Positions 25,838-34,831 of a DNA stretch of 60,326 nucleotides are shown here, piece by piece. Below the pieces are notes generated by a model. The model was not told the origin of the DNA, did not search any database, and was given only the letters and a program-made list of their open reading frames with translations. The translations under genes and the position numbers were made by a program. Source of the DNA: Chitinophagales bacterium (lineage in GTDB: Bacteria > Bacteroidota > Bacteroidia > Chitinophagales > UBA2359); assembly GCA_016787295.1 (NCBI GenBank), contig JAEUUX010000148.1, positions 1 to 60,326 on the forward strand, written 5' to 3'. How positions within the stretch are numbered: position 1 is the first letter of the stretch; each line of letters starts with the position of its first letter.

Positions 25838-26926
25838 ATGACAAATGCCACTTATTTTAATGGACAAGTATCCAAAGGTTTTGAGGCACAATGGACTCCA
25901 CACAATGGCTATTGGATTATTCAGTACTATGACGATTTCTATGAGTTGCAGACAATTCGTTGGGAAATTAGCGACATTATGGCAGGAGACTCCACACCTC
26001 AAAAAAGCACCTTTCGCTATGGAGAATTTCCGCACCAAAGCCTCTTGCTCGATACCCAAATAGCAGCGCCCCACCTGCCCGAACACATACAAAATCATAC
26101 CGTAGATAGTTGGATTCAGAACAATGGACTGCGCGGCGTGTTAATGGCTACTGCTTGTTTGGTGGGTTTGGTGGTGTCTGTGTATTGGTTCATTTTGCCT
26201 CCTTTGGCAGAGCGTTCTGCCCAATTTATGCCAATGACGTATGAAAAACAATTGGGCGACGAATTGTTTGAAAAACTAACCGCCGATTATACCATCAACG
26301 AAGAAGCAACCACAATCATCAACGAATTTGCACAAGAAATTGATTTTAATACCGACTATGATATACGGATTAAGGTCGTGGAAAGTGATGTTGTGAATGC
26401 TTTTGCTGTACCCGGTGGCAACATCGTAGTTTTTACTCCATTACTGCAAAAAATGGATAGACCCGAACAATTGGCAGCTTTATTGGGACATGAAGTAGGG
26501 CATGTAACGCACCGTCATTCTCTCAAATCTTTGTTCCGAACCTTGTCGCGCTATATGTTTGTCTCTTTGCTAACCAGCGACCTCAATGGCGTTAGCACTA
26601 CCCTGTTGGACAATGCAAATACCTTGTTTAATCTACAATATTCGCGCGAATTGGAGGAAGAGGCAGACCAAACCGCCCTCGAAACACTTGCCGATAACCA
26701 CATAGACCAAGAAGGTTGCACCGAATTGTTTCAAATTCTCAAAAAAACCACAGAGGAAGAAGACGATTTAGGTTTAGAAATGCCAGCATTTTTGTCCACA
26801 CATCCCTTGACCGACAGTCGCATAGAAACCGCTCGCTCTGCTGCACTACAACAAACTAATGCCGAAAAACAACCAAATTTGGAAGCTATTTTCGCTCGTT
26901 TACAAAAAACAGTAGTAGAAGAATAA
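25838..26926 (+). CDS. Membrane M48-family zinc metalloprotease
   Basis: A 362-residue protein. Residues 1-90 form a hydrophilic domain (FNGQVSKGFEAQWTPHNGYW), then comes one membrane helix (about 100-120) and an M48 peptidase domain with HEVGH (about 211-215, zinc His and catalytic Glu) and the downstream EEEAD (about 270) supplying the third ligand. The peptidase would lie outside the cytoplasm. It shares the operon with the YjgN gene. A second, unrelated-looking M48 lipoprotein is encoded at 50601. Confidence 0.9.
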   Translation: MTNATYFNGQVSKGFEAQWTPHNGYWIIQYYDDFYELQTIRWEISDIMAGDSTPQKSTFRYGEFPHQSLLLDTQIAAPHLPEHIQNHTVDSWIQNNGLRGVLMATACLVGLVVSVYWFILPPLAERSAQFMPMTYEKQLGDELFEKLTADYTINEEATTIINEFAQEIDFNTDYDIRIKVVESDVVNAFAVPGGNIVVFTPLLQKMDRPEQLAALLGHEVGHVTHRHSLKSLFRTLSRYMFVSLLTSDLNGVSTTLLDNANTLFNLQYSRELEEEADQTALETLADNHIDQEGCTELFQILKKTTEEEDDLGLEMPAFLSTHPLTDSRIETARSAALQQTNAEKQPNLEAIFARLQKTVVEE

Positions 26927-27142
26927 ACTGTTTTGAGCCTCACACAATTGTTTTTAAATAGAACTCAAAAGATTTATTTAGCGATTCGTAGCAATCCAAA
27001 TACTTTCGGGGCAAATACTTTGCATAAAAAACAAAGGTATTTGCCCCATTTTTTGCCTTAAAAAACGATTTTTTTGTTCTACAATGGCATTTCTGCCCAA
27101 TATTCGTCCGAAATTCCCTATCTTTGCAGCACAAAAAACAAA
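26927..27142. other. Intergenic spacer
   Basis: The 216-base AT-rich region contains only an imperfect inverted pair (GGGGCAAATACTTTG near 27008 and AAGGTATTTGCCCC near 27035), possibly a terminator for the M48 gene, and a -7 box at 27119. Confidence 0.45.
27119..27126 (+). promoter_or_regulatory. -7 promoter box for the DUF721 gene
   Basis: TATCTTTG lies only 17 bases before the ATG at 27143. This supports the short start and predicts an almost leaderless transcript. Confidence 0.6.
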
Positions 27143-27442
27143 ATGGATAACTTTCGCCACCGTAACCAACTGCCCTTAAAAGCAGCTATCGATTTATTAC
27201 TATCACAATATGGTTTAAAAACGCAATACAAAAACGCCCAAATTGCTGCCCATTGGGAGCGTTTGATGGGAGTGGCTATTGCGCGCCAAACCCGTTCGGT
27301 GCGCGCGGTTGATGGTATATTGTTTTTGCGAATCGAATCAGCCTCGTTGCGCCAAGAGTTGGTATATGCCAAAGAAAAAATTATCCAATTGGTCAACGAA
27401 GATTTGCAAGAAAATTATCTGACCGATGTGGTCTTTAGATAA
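27143..27442 (+). CDS. DUF721/DciA-like protein
   Basis: The 99-residue protein starts at the ATG at 27143; upstream in-frame codons would precede the promoter. The core W-x-x-LMGVAIARQTRSV (about 38-52), then LFLRIESASLRQELVYAKEKI (about 60-80), fits DUF721, whose best-known member DciA helps load the replicative helicase in bacteria without DnaC. It is a small basic protein, with dnaN 2.1 kb away on the other strand. A role in replication is inferred from the family. Confidence 0.88.
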   Translation: MDNFRHRNQLPLKAAIDLLLSQYGLKTQYKNAQIAAHWERLMGVAIARQTRSVRAVDGILFLRIESASLRQELVYAKEKIIQLVNEDLQENYLTDVVFR

Positions 27443-27521
27443 AAACACACTATACCCGCCCAATGCAACTCCCTACTCAACTATAAATACCTATCACCTA
27501 TTTTATTGAATAGCCCAAAAC

Positions 27522-28598
27522 ATGAAAACACTATTGTATATAACTTTCATCGGATTGTTTATCTATGCTTCTCCCATGCTGTTGGCACAAATAGACTCGA
27601 CCGCCACAGAAGAAAAAGGCGTTTTGAAAAATCCCAAAGGTTTTGAGATGTTTGGCGAAGAGGAAGAGGAAACAACACCCATTGCTCCTGCTACGCCCAA
27701 TGCAACTCCCGCAACGGTTGCCACACCCGAAAGTTCGCCCGCCGCTCCCTATATAGAGCAAAATCCCTTTGACTCAACAATGCCAACTACCACAACTTCT
27801 ACCACAAAAAAGAAAAAAGTAAGCAAACCCAAACGCAATGGCAGCGAATTGGCAGTCGATTTAGACGCTATTTTGTATGACATAGAATTTCAAGAAGCGG
27901 TGGAAGTAAAGGCAGTGCGCGGCAAAAATATGACTTTCAAACAAAAAGAAGACAACAAATACTACTACAACCAAGCCATTTTGCGGGTGAGCAAAAAAGA
28001 CTATGGTGGAGCTATCGACTTTTTGGACAAATGTATCAAAGCCGATCCCTACAACAAAGAGTTGTTGCAACTGCGTGGTAATGCTTATACCGAAGTGGGT
28101 AAATACAAATCGGCGGTGCGCGACTTCCAGATTGTTACCAAAATCACTTCCACCGACCCTGTGGTATATTATAACTATGCCACAACCTTGTCAAAAATGG
28201 GGCATTTTGAGGAATCTATCAAAATGTATGATCAAGCCATTTTGTTACGTCCCGACTATCTATATGCTCTGCAAGGACGCGCTTCCACCAAAACAATGTC
28301 TCGCAATTTTGAAGGAGCAGTCGAAGACTATAACGGCGTTTTGGAACTCAACAGCACTTTCACACCTGCTTTGCGTGGCAGAGGCGTAGCTAAGGCGATG
28401 TTATCGCTTTATGATGAAGCTATTAACGATTTCACATCGGTCACCGAACTTACCCCTTCCGACGGTTTGTCCTATTATTATCGCGGTCTGGCATATTCGG
28501 CAACCAATATGTCTAATAGGGCTTGCTCCGATTTTGAAAAAGCCTATCAATTGCGCATCGAAAAAGCCTTGTATGAATTAGAACAAAACTGCAAATAA
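27522..28598 (+). CDS. Exported TPR-repeat protein
   Basis: The 358-residue protein has a signal peptide (cleavage near LLAQ, about 22), an acidic then Pro/Thr/Ala-rich linker (about 45-95), a basic KKKKVSKPKR stretch, and five to six tetratricopeptide repeats from about 145 to the end (YYNQAILRVSKKDYGGAIDFLDKCIKADP and so on). It is a periplasmic scaffold of unknown partner. It lies between the DciA-like and enoyl-CoA hydratase genes on the same strand, with gaps of 79 and 18 bases, so it may be co-transcribed with the hydratase gene. Confidence 0.88.
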   Translation: MKTLLYITFIGLFIYASPMLLAQIDSTATEEKGVLKNPKGFEMFGEEEEETTPIAPATPNATPATVATPESSPAAPYIEQNPFDSTMPTTTTSTTKKKKVSKPKRNGSELAVDLDAILYDIEFQEAVEVKAVRGKNMTFKQKEDNKYYYNQAILRVSKKDYGGAIDFLDKCIKADPYNKELLQLRGNAYTEVGKYKSAVRDFQIVTKITSTDPVVYYNYATTLSKMGHFEESIKMYDQAILLRPDYLYALQGRASTKTMSRNFEGAVEDYNGVLELNSTFTPALRGRGVAKAMLSLYDEAINDFTSVTELTPSDGLSYYYRGLAYSATNMSNRACSDFEKAYQLRIEKALYELEQNCK

Positions 28599-28616
28599 AA
28601 ACAAATAACAAAAAAT

Positions 28617-29396
28617 ATGTCACAACTACAAGTTAGTATCGAAAACGGTCAAATTTTGGTAATTAGCATCAACCGTCCCGACAAAATGAATGCGCTTAAC
28701 ATTGCACTCATAGCAGAATTGGGCGAAGTATTAGCCAAATATGACGATGACAATGCCATACGCGGCGTAATTTTGACCGGCGTGGGTACAAAAGCCTTTG
28801 CAGCAGGTGCGGATATCGCCGAATTTGCCCACTTCACAGCCGACGAAGGAGAAAACCTATCGCATCGCGGACATGTGATTTTTAAGGTCATCGAACACTA
28901 TCCCAAGCCAATCATCGCTGCTGTCAATGGTTTTGCTTTGGGTGGCGGGTGCGAATTGGCAATGGTGTGTCATTTGCGCGTGGCTACTGCTAATGCCAAA
29001 TTTGGGCAACCCGAAGTCAATTTGGGCATTATTCCGGGCTATGGCGGCACACAACGTTTGGTGCAATTGATTGGTAAAGGCAGGGCTTTGGAACTCCTCA
29101 TGACTGCCGATATGATTACTGCCGAACAAGCGCTATCTTTTGGACTGGTGAACCATGTAGTGCGAGACCACGCCGATTTGCTGCCCAAATGTACCGAAAT
29201 TATCAACAAAATTGCTAAAAAAGCACCACTTGCCATCGCTAAAATCATCGACTCGGTCAATGCACATTTTGCACACAACCGTGATGGTTTTGCTGCCGAA
29301 ATCCAGCATTTTGCCGATTGTTTCTTGACCGAAGATTTCAAAGAAGGTACTACAGCTTTTATCGAAAAACGTTCTGCTACTTTTGTGGGTAAGTAA
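28617..29396 (+). CDS. Enoyl-CoA hydratase (crotonase family)
   Basis: A 259-residue cytoplasmic enzyme that adds water to 2-enoyl-CoA in fatty-acid beta-oxidation. It has the oxyanion-hole segments KAFAAGADIAEF (about 60-71) and NGFALGGGCELAM (about 102-114). Both catalytic Glu residues of true hydratases are in place: FGQPE (about 128) and ALELL (about 148). No other beta-oxidation gene adjoins it. Confidence 0.93.
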   Translation: MSQLQVSIENGQILVISINRPDKMNALNIALIAELGEVLAKYDDDNAIRGVILTGVGTKAFAAGADIAEFAHFTADEGENLSHRGHVIFKVIEHYPKPIIAAVNGFALGGGCELAMVCHLRVATANAKFGQPEVNLGIIPGYGGTQRLVQLIGKGRALELLMTADMITAEQALSFGLVNHVVRDHADLLPKCTEIINKIAKKAPLAIAKIIDSVNAHFAHNRDGFAAEIQHFADCFLTEDFKEGTTAFIEKRSATFVGK

Positions 29397-29423
29397 AAAA
29401 CAAATTAATACACAAAAAAATAA

Positions 29424-29457
29424 AAACCTTCGAAAGTTTTTCGGCTTTCGAAGGTTT
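29424..29457. terminator. Hairpin terminator of the hydratase gene
   Basis: Perfect 13-base arms AAACCTTCGAAAG (29424-29436) and CTTTCGAAGGTTT (29445-29457), followed by a T-rich run. It shares the ACCTTCG core with the terminator at 2292. Confidence 0.85.
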
Positions 29458-29523
29458 CTTTTGTAGGTCTTGGGTTAGGTTCTTATTATTAAATTTATCT
29501 TTGCCAATTTTAAGCATAAAAAT

Positions 29524-29551
29524 CCCCCTTTCAACTAAGGTCGAAAGAGGG
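29524..29551 (-). terminator. Terminator of dnaN
   Basis: On the minus strand CCCTCTTTC and GAAAGGGGG pair over 9 bases (one G-T) with a 10-base loop and are followed by ATTTTTA. It lies 27 bases after the dnaN stop. Confidence 0.7.
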
Positions 29552-29577
29552 AACCATATTATTTCACCAATTTAAAA

Positions 29578-30702
29578 CTAATAGTTGTTCAACATAATTG
29601 GCATTACAAGCATCACAATTTCCTCGTTTTCGCTACTTTCGGTGGGTGTCACCAATACAGCACGGTTGGGAGTTGACATGCTCAGTTGTACCTCTTCTGT
29701 TGAAAGGTTTGCCATAACGTCGCTCAAAAAACGACCATTGAAAGCAATATCCATATCTTCGCCCTCAAATTCGCAGTCCATTATTTCGCTGGCTTCGTTG
29801 GCATAATCCAAATCTTGTGCGTTTAGGGTGAGCTGTGTACCTTTGATTCGCAACACAATTTGGTGGGTGGTTTTGTTGGAGAAGATAGAAATACGGCGCA
29901 CCGAGTTTTGGAAACCAGCTCTGTTGAGGGTCAATAAGTTGTCGTTGTTGGAAGGAATGACCGACGCATAATCGGGAAAACGAGCGTCAATCAGACGGCA
30001 TACTAAGCGAATTTCATTGAAACTGAAGTACGCATTCAAGCGGTCAAATGAAAGCTTAACTTCTACATCGCTGGTTGGCAAAGTCGATTTCAGCAAATTG
30101 AGGGCTTTGCGCGGCACAATAAATTGCGTTGTCTCGTTGCTAAGGTCTAAACCGTTGACGGTATATTTGACTAAACGGTGGGCATCGGTAGCCACAAAGG
30201 TCACAGCATTGGATTCTAACACAAACAACACACCCGTCATAGCAGGTCGCAATTCGTCGGTACTCACTGCAAACAAAGTGCGGTTGATAGCAGTACTTAG
30301 GGTCAAAGCACTTAGGCTAACAGAACTTTCGGTGCTGGCTTCGGGAATGCGTGGGAAGTCGTCGCCATCTTCGCCGCTTAATTTATATTTACCATTTAAG
30401 GTTTGTAGTTCGATAGCAAAGGTGTTGGTATCGACACGAAACATAAGTGGTTGTTCGGGCAATGCTTTTAGCACTTCCAACAAAATTTTGGAAGGCACAG
30501 CCACTGCTCCATCACTATCTGCATTTACTACCAATTCGGCAACCATCGATGTTTCTAAATCGGTGGCTGATATAGTTAGTACAGAATTTTCTACACGAAA
30601 CAAAAAGTCGCTTAAAATAGGCAAAGTGGCATTGTTGCCTATGGCTCCGCTCACCGTTTGGAGTTGTTTGAGCAGCGCTGAGGAAGAGACAGTAAACTGC
30701 AT
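29578..30702 (-). CDS. dnaN: DNA polymerase III beta subunit (sliding clamp)
   Basis: The 374-residue full-length clamp ties the replicative polymerase to DNA. All three clamp domains are present (about 1-120, 127-245, 246-374). LPILSDFLFRVENSVLTISATDLE (about 27-50) and the C-terminal LVMPIMLNNY (where MPM(R/K)L forms part of the partner-binding pocket) are typical. The gene stands alone with its own promoter and terminator, away from dnaA, as is common in Bacteroidota. Confidence 0.97.
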   Translation of the reverse strand: MQFTVSSSALLKQLQTVSGAIGNNATLPILSDFLFRVENSVLTISATDLETSMVAELVVNADSDGAVAVPSKILLEVLKALPEQPLMFRVDTNTFAIELQTLNGKYKLSGEDGDDFPRIPEASTESSVSLSALTLSTAINRTLFAVSTDELRPAMTGVLFVLESNAVTFVATDAHRLVKYTVNGLDLSNETTQFIVPRKALNLLKSTLPTSDVEVKLSFDRLNAYFSFNEIRLVCRLIDARFPDYASVIPSNNDNLLTLNRAGFQNSVRRISIFSNKTTHQIVLRIKGTQLTLNAQDLDYANEASEIMDCEFEGEDMDIAFNGRFLSDVMANLSTEEVQLSMSTPNRAVLVTPTESSENEEIVMLVMPIMLNNY

Positions 30703-30754
30703 AATTGGATATACTATTTTTAGGAGTTTTTTAAAAAATTGACATTTCGAGCCG

Positions 30755-30762
30755 CAAAGGTA
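30755..30762 (-). promoter_or_regulatory. -7 promoter box for dnaN
   Basis: The reverse strand reads TACCTTTG, 53 bases upstream of the dnaN ATG. Confidence 0.6.
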
Positions 30763-30962
30763 CGATTTTTTTCTAAAATTTGGAACATTGTGCTAAAAAA
30801 ATAGCCGTTTTTGCTCTTTTATTGTCACAATTACTGTTTCCACAATTATTGAGTAATGCCCCAACACAGAATCTATATTGTCAATAATGTTATCAAAACT
30901 GTTGGGCAATAAAGAAAAAGTAGGAGGAAACGGTTATGCTTGTTATCCAAAATCCGCCTCAG

Positions 30963-31008
30963 AAAAATACCGCATATTCCTACATAAAAAAGGATATGCG
31001 GTATTTTT
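30963..31008. terminator. Hairpin terminator
   Basis: Arms AAAAATACCGCATAT (30963-30977) and ATATGCGGTATTTTT (30994-31008), extended by CC/GG after a one-base bulge, have A- and T-runs on both sides. It most likely ends the minus-strand gene stopping at 31091. Confidence 0.8.
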
Positions 31009-31090
31009 TTGGGGATAATGTTCAACATCTAATTCGCTGAGATATATCTTGATAATGTTGATGCGTTTGTTATTTTTTTTTCAAACAACA

Positions 31091-32341
31091 TTAATACTGA
31101 ACATAGCTCACGCCCATAACACCTGCATTAAGTCTATTGAAATTATAATCGGCTACTGTCACACGAGCGTCGTAGTTAACATCGCTGCGTTTGTATTGTT
31201 TGATGCTTGTTTCGGTGATGTATATGTTAGTAAAATCGGGTACGCTAATGCGTCCGTCACTGTTAAAATCACCTGCATATAAACCATAAATGGTATATTC
31301 GTCACCTGTGGTACCGCCCGGAGTTGGGTCATAAACACCGAGACTCTTCATTTGGTTATTGCCATATACTTGGTCTAAACTGCGGGTGAAGTCATACTGT
31401 GCATAGTTGGACAAATAAATAGGCATTTTGGTCATCACGGGCAAGTGTCCGCGTGTGCGTACAATAATATAGTAGTTGGAATTGGGCAAAACCCCATCAA
31501 CTTCTATGGCTTTTGTTGGGTCGGAGTGTTTTACGACTGTGCCATTACTCAACAACAAACCTGCCGCTCGTCCCACGATTTGAGAATAGTTAAGCGGGTT
31601 TCGCAGTTCTATCAACACCCAATCTACAACATTGGTAGGCAAAGTAGCGACGTTTGTAATGGTCTCGGTGCCTGTATAACCCCAAGGCGAACCGCTGAAA
31701 GGTTGCGAAGGCGGAATAAGGTTGTTGGCTCGGAGGGTTGTTTTCATCAAACCATTGCTCAAATAAGCGCCTTCCAGCATCACTTTGAGGTCTGCCCTTA
31801 TGCGTGGGTTGGTGGGTATGGGCGTGTGTGTGCAACCTAATTCGGAAGTACAACCGTCAATGGTATTGGGGTTGTTGTCGTTGCAGCGGTAGACAGAAAT
31901 ACTGTCCAAAGCGCTCCAGCACAATGCGTCCCATTCGGTGGTGCAGCAACTACCATCGAAGTATATCATCTCAAACAATATGCCGTCTAAACCGTCGGGA
32001 GGGTTGGAACCGGGGGGTGGATTAAAGCTGGAATAGGACGGACAAGGGGTAGGACAAAACGGAAACGGTGTTGCAGTACAACCAGTGGCTTTACATTGTT
32101 CAAAACGGCATGCGTTGGTATTGATGTCGCAAATGGTGAGCATTTGTTCGACACAAAAAGCATCAAATTCGTTGGAACAACAAAGCGGGTCGGCTGCAAA
32201 AACGGCTTGTATACAGGGATAGGTATTGGGGTAAGGTGGCGGAAAAGCCGACTCGTAGGAGGAGCAGCCCTGCGCTATGACTTGGGTAGTGTGCAGACAA
32301 TATAGGAGTGTAAATGCAAGTATTTGGTATATTTTTTTCAT
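31091..32341 (-). CDS. Cys-rich secreted protein with dockerin-like end
   Basis: The 416-residue protein has a signal peptide. Residues about 24-175 are Cys-rich with two similar blocks (CCSNEFDAFCVEQM and CCTTEWDALCWSAL), suggesting a disulfide-stabilised repeat. Residues about 185-345 form a beta-rich module (DLKVMLEGAYLSNGLM, then VDWVLIELRNP). The end has two calcium-loop-like motifs (GDFNSDGRISVPDF and DVNYDARVTVADY) resembling a type I dockerin pair. The last 230 residues are clearly homologous to the tail of the protein at 42424. No type IX sorting domain is seen. It is probably a surface protein of unknown role. Confidence 0.85.
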   Translation of the reverse strand: MKKIYQILAFTLLYCLHTTQVIAQGCSSYESAFPPPYPNTYPCIQAVFAADPLCCSNEFDAFCVEQMLTICDINTNACRFEQCKATGCTATPFPFCPTPCPSYSSFNPPPGSNPPDGLDGILFEMIYFDGSCCTTEWDALCWSALDSISVYRCNDNNPNTIDGCTSELGCTHTPIPTNPRIRADLKVMLEGAYLSNGLMKTTLRANNLIPPSQPFSGSPWGYTGTETITNVATLPTNVVDWVLIELRNPLNYSQIVGRAAGLLLSNGTVVKHSDPTKAIEVDGVLPNSNYYIIVRTRGHLPVMTKMPIYLSNYAQYDFTRSLDQVYGNNQMKSLGVYDPTPGGTTGDEYTIYGLYAGDFNSDGRISVPDFTNIYITETSIKQYKRSDVNYDARVTVADYNFNRLNAGVMGVSYVQY

Positions 32342-32393
32342 AATCTCAGCATTATTTGGTTGGAAAAAGTTTTTTTATGGGTTTTAGGAGTGT

Positions 32394-32879
32394 TTATTGT
32401 CCGCTTTCGATAATAGCTTTGAAATCGGGATATTGGTCGGGATGTTGGCGCATATAGGTTTTGCGCGTTTCCGAAAACGTTGCCCACCATTCGGCAGGTG
32501 TTTGGGGTTTGAGTGCCATGCTTTCCATAAAAGCTGTTTCTTGTGGTCCTTGTTGATGGATAGGTTGTGCCGCTTCGGACACTTCCTCCATGTCGGGATA
32601 GCGGGCTATCATGCTTTTGAAATAGGGATATTGGTCGGGATTTTCGCGCAAATAATTGCGGCGTTGGGGCGACAAAATATTCCACCTTTCCTCAACACTC
32701 ATAGCTTGAAATTTTTCGCGATAAGATTCATAGTCGATTTGGGTACGGCTCGATTGCTCACTTGTTTTGCCAACAACTGTGGCGGTGTGGGGGGTGGTAG
32801 GTACTTGGTCTTTGGTTGTATTACAAGCACTCCAACACACGCCCAACAAGCAAAGCAATGTTAGTATGGGTGGTTTCAT
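32394..32879 (-). CDS. Lipoprotein with duplicated DQYP-FK motif
   Basis: The 161-residue lipoprotein has a lipobox ending CWSAC, with Cys near 19. It carries two copies of one short helical module: ERWNILSPQRRNYLRENPDQYPYFKSMI (about 64-91, key residues W, R, Y, NPDQYP, FK) and a match at about 129-158 (W, R, Y, HPDQYPDFK). The module is not recognised as a named domain. It is probably co-transcribed with the dockerin-like gene 52 bases downstream. Confidence 0.78.
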   Translation of the reverse strand: MKPPILTLLCLLGVCWSACNTTKDQVPTTPHTATVVGKTSEQSSRTQIDYESYREKFQAMSVEERWNILSPQRRNYLRENPDQYPYFKSMIARYPDMEEVSEAAQPIHQQGPQETAFMESMALKPQTPAEWWATFSETRKTYMRQHPDQYPDFKAIIESGQ

Positions 32880-32963
32880 AAATAATAAATTTTTAAAGCC
32901 AAATGGTGCTATGGGTTATTTTGGGTGCTAAGATAGTGCTTTTTTGTGAAAAACTGAAAAAAC

Positions 32964-33017
32964 AGGGCAAGTTTTGCCAAAAAATACGCCTTATTATGTG
33001 TGTTTTTGCCTTGCCCT
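32964..33017 (-). terminator. Terminator of the RemB/Wzi-like gene
   Basis: On the minus strand AGGGCAAG (33017-33010) pairs with CTTGCCCT (32971-32964) and is followed by GTTTTTTC. The 38-base loop can form a second small stem. It lies 11 bases past the stop at 33029. Confidence 0.6.
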
Positions 33018-33028
33018 ATTGAATTTCG

Positions 33029-34717
33029 TTAAAATAAATACTCTTTTCGGTGGATATTCCAGCGCAAGCCTCCACCAATATAGTGCGTATCCATCGGCAA
33101 AATTAGGCTTTGGTCACTTCGGCTGTGGCGGTATCTGTAGTTAATATCGAACCAAAAATTGTGTTTCCACATATAGCTAAAGGTAAGGTCAGACAAAAAA
33201 GTATTGGTTTTGTCGCCTTGCAAAAGGTGGTTATCGTAGTCTTGTTCGTGGGTGGTGTTGTCCAAAAAAATGTTGCTGCCCCAGTTGGTGCTGTCTATAT
33301 CTGCACCTTGTTGGGCATAGAGTAAGTTCCATTTGATGTTGGCATATCGTTTGAATCGATAGTTGTTGGACACCAAAATCTCCCTAAAATTAGCGCCCAA
33401 AGGGTGTGCTAAGGATTGGTTATAGTGTGTATAGTTGGCTTGGGCATCATTGTGTGTGTAGGTATAAGGCATTGCCATATTGTATTCTATTTGGCTATCC
33501 AAATTGTTGATGCCAAACGTATTGACTATTTTTAGTCCTGTTTGTAACGCCAATTTGTTTGCCCACCAGCCTTTGCTTATTTCGCCAAAACTGAATTCGT
33601 CCAAAACAAATTGCCCATACAAAGAATAGCGTTTCAAGAAATTGGCTTTCCAGTCGGCTGCCAACAGCACATTGTCGGGGCTGCCCAAATGGTATTCTAT
33701 GGCGCGATAAAAAATGATGGGATTGAGGTATTGTAACTCAAAACCATTGGAACGGCTAAACACAACCGTCTCCGAAACACCCACATTGAGCCATTTGGTG
33801 AGATTGATAGACAAGTGGTGCATGGCAGCATATTTTTTTGTCAGCAAAGAGTCTTTGTCGTGGCGATATTGGTGAGTAAGTTCCATAAACAGGTTTTGGT
33901 ATTGCAATTTCCAGACTTGTGTTTGCAATTTCAGGAACAGATAGCTGTTGCTATTGTCCGATAAAATCAGGGAACGAATGCCATCGCCAATAAAATTTTT
34001 GTCATGCCCAAACTGCACCCGCACACGCTCCATCGGTTGAAAAGTGACATAGCCCCGCGCACCAAAATAATCGACACCACGCACAAACAAACTATCACCC
34101 ACACGGCTCACAAAATCTTTGTAGCGCCCTTCGCCCAATACTGCCTCTTCGTTCCGATTTTTCTCCTGCACATAGTTTGGAAAACCCGATTGGTTTTCGG
34201 TCAACAAAGCATAAAATCCCAAACGCTCGCTCACCATGCCGCGCAGTTCTATGCCGCGCGTGTTTTCGTAACGCAAGCCTTTTTGGTTTGCCTCCACGCC
34301 CAATTCGGTGTGCAAAACAGGATTTATTTTGAGCAAAAAATCGCTATAATCTTTGATATGCACCAAATCGGCATGATAGGGATAGAAGTACTTGAGGAAA
34401 GGTTTTTTGCTTTTGACCAAACCCCAGTCGGTCCATTCGTTGTTGTCTTTGTAGATATAAAATTGGTTAAAACGGTCTTGTGACCTAAAATCGATGCCCA
34501 CCATTTCGTCGGGACTTTCTGCCACCGAAACCGCATCAACACGCAAATAAGGTTTGACCGATGTATGCACAAAATCATTGATCCGTCCTGATTTGATTTC
34601 TATGCGGTCGATGGTGCGATAAGCCCAATTGTGTAGTGGCACAAAAGTACTTTGCGCCATAGCTGATAAAGAAAAAAAACATAGCCAACCCAAAATTAGG
34701 GCATTTTGTTGTGTCAT
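33029..34717 (-). CDS. Outer-membrane beta-barrel, Wzi/gliding RemB-like
   Basis: The 562-residue protein has a signal peptide (about 1-21). Alternating hydrophobic strands through residues 130-560 and a final aromatic residue (Phe) indicate an outer-membrane barrel. FGHDKNFIGDGIRSLILSDN (about 234-253) and the following WKLQYQNLFMEL are the kind of segment found in the capsule-assembly Wzi family and the flavobacterial RemB proteins linked to gliding. Family placement is by recollection of that segment. No capsule or gld genes lie beside it, so the actual role is open. Confidence 0.75.
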   Translation of the reverse strand: MTQQNALILGWLCFFSLSAMAQSTFVPLHNWAYRTIDRIEIKSGRINDFVHTSVKPYLRVDAVSVAESPDEMVGIDFRSQDRFNQFYIYKDNNEWTDWGLVKSKKPFLKYFYPYHADLVHIKDYSDFLLKINPVLHTELGVEANQKGLRYENTRGIELRGMVSERLGFYALLTENQSGFPNYVQEKNRNEEAVLGEGRYKDFVSRVGDSLFVRGVDYFGARGYVTFQPMERVRVQFGHDKNFIGDGIRSLILSDNSNSYLFLKLQTQVWKLQYQNLFMELTHQYRHDKDSLLTKKYAAMHHLSINLTKWLNVGVSETVVFSRSNGFELQYLNPIIFYRAIEYHLGSPDNVLLAADWKANFLKRYSLYGQFVLDEFSFGEISKGWWANKLALQTGLKIVNTFGINNLDSQIEYNMAMPYTYTHNDAQANYTHYNQSLAHPLGANFREILVSNNYRFKRYANIKWNLLYAQQGADIDSTNWGSNIFLDNTTHEQDYDNHLLQGDKTNTFLSDLTFSYMWKHNFWFDINYRYRHSRSDQSLILPMDTHYIGGGLRWNIHRKEYLF

Positions 34718-34755
34718 TGTTACAAGTTTTGGTAAAAAATTGGTAAATTTGCAGC

Positions 34756-34763
34756 CAAAAGTA
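34756..34763 (-). promoter_or_regulatory. -7 promoter box for the RemB/Wzi-like gene
   Basis: The reverse strand reads TACTTTTG, 39 bases upstream of the ATG at 34717. Confidence 0.5.
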
Positions 34764-34831
34764 AGGCTTTTTAGACATATACCGCTTTATTTCGTAACAA
34801 ATAACGCTATTTTTGCTAATTCCGTATAATC

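Larger units (their letters stand above)
30703..31090. other. Intergenic region between dnaN and the dockerin-like gene
   Basis: The 388 bases contain the dnaN promoter at 30755, a hairpin terminator at 30963-31008 and otherwise AT-rich sequence without a gene. Confidence 0.5.
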
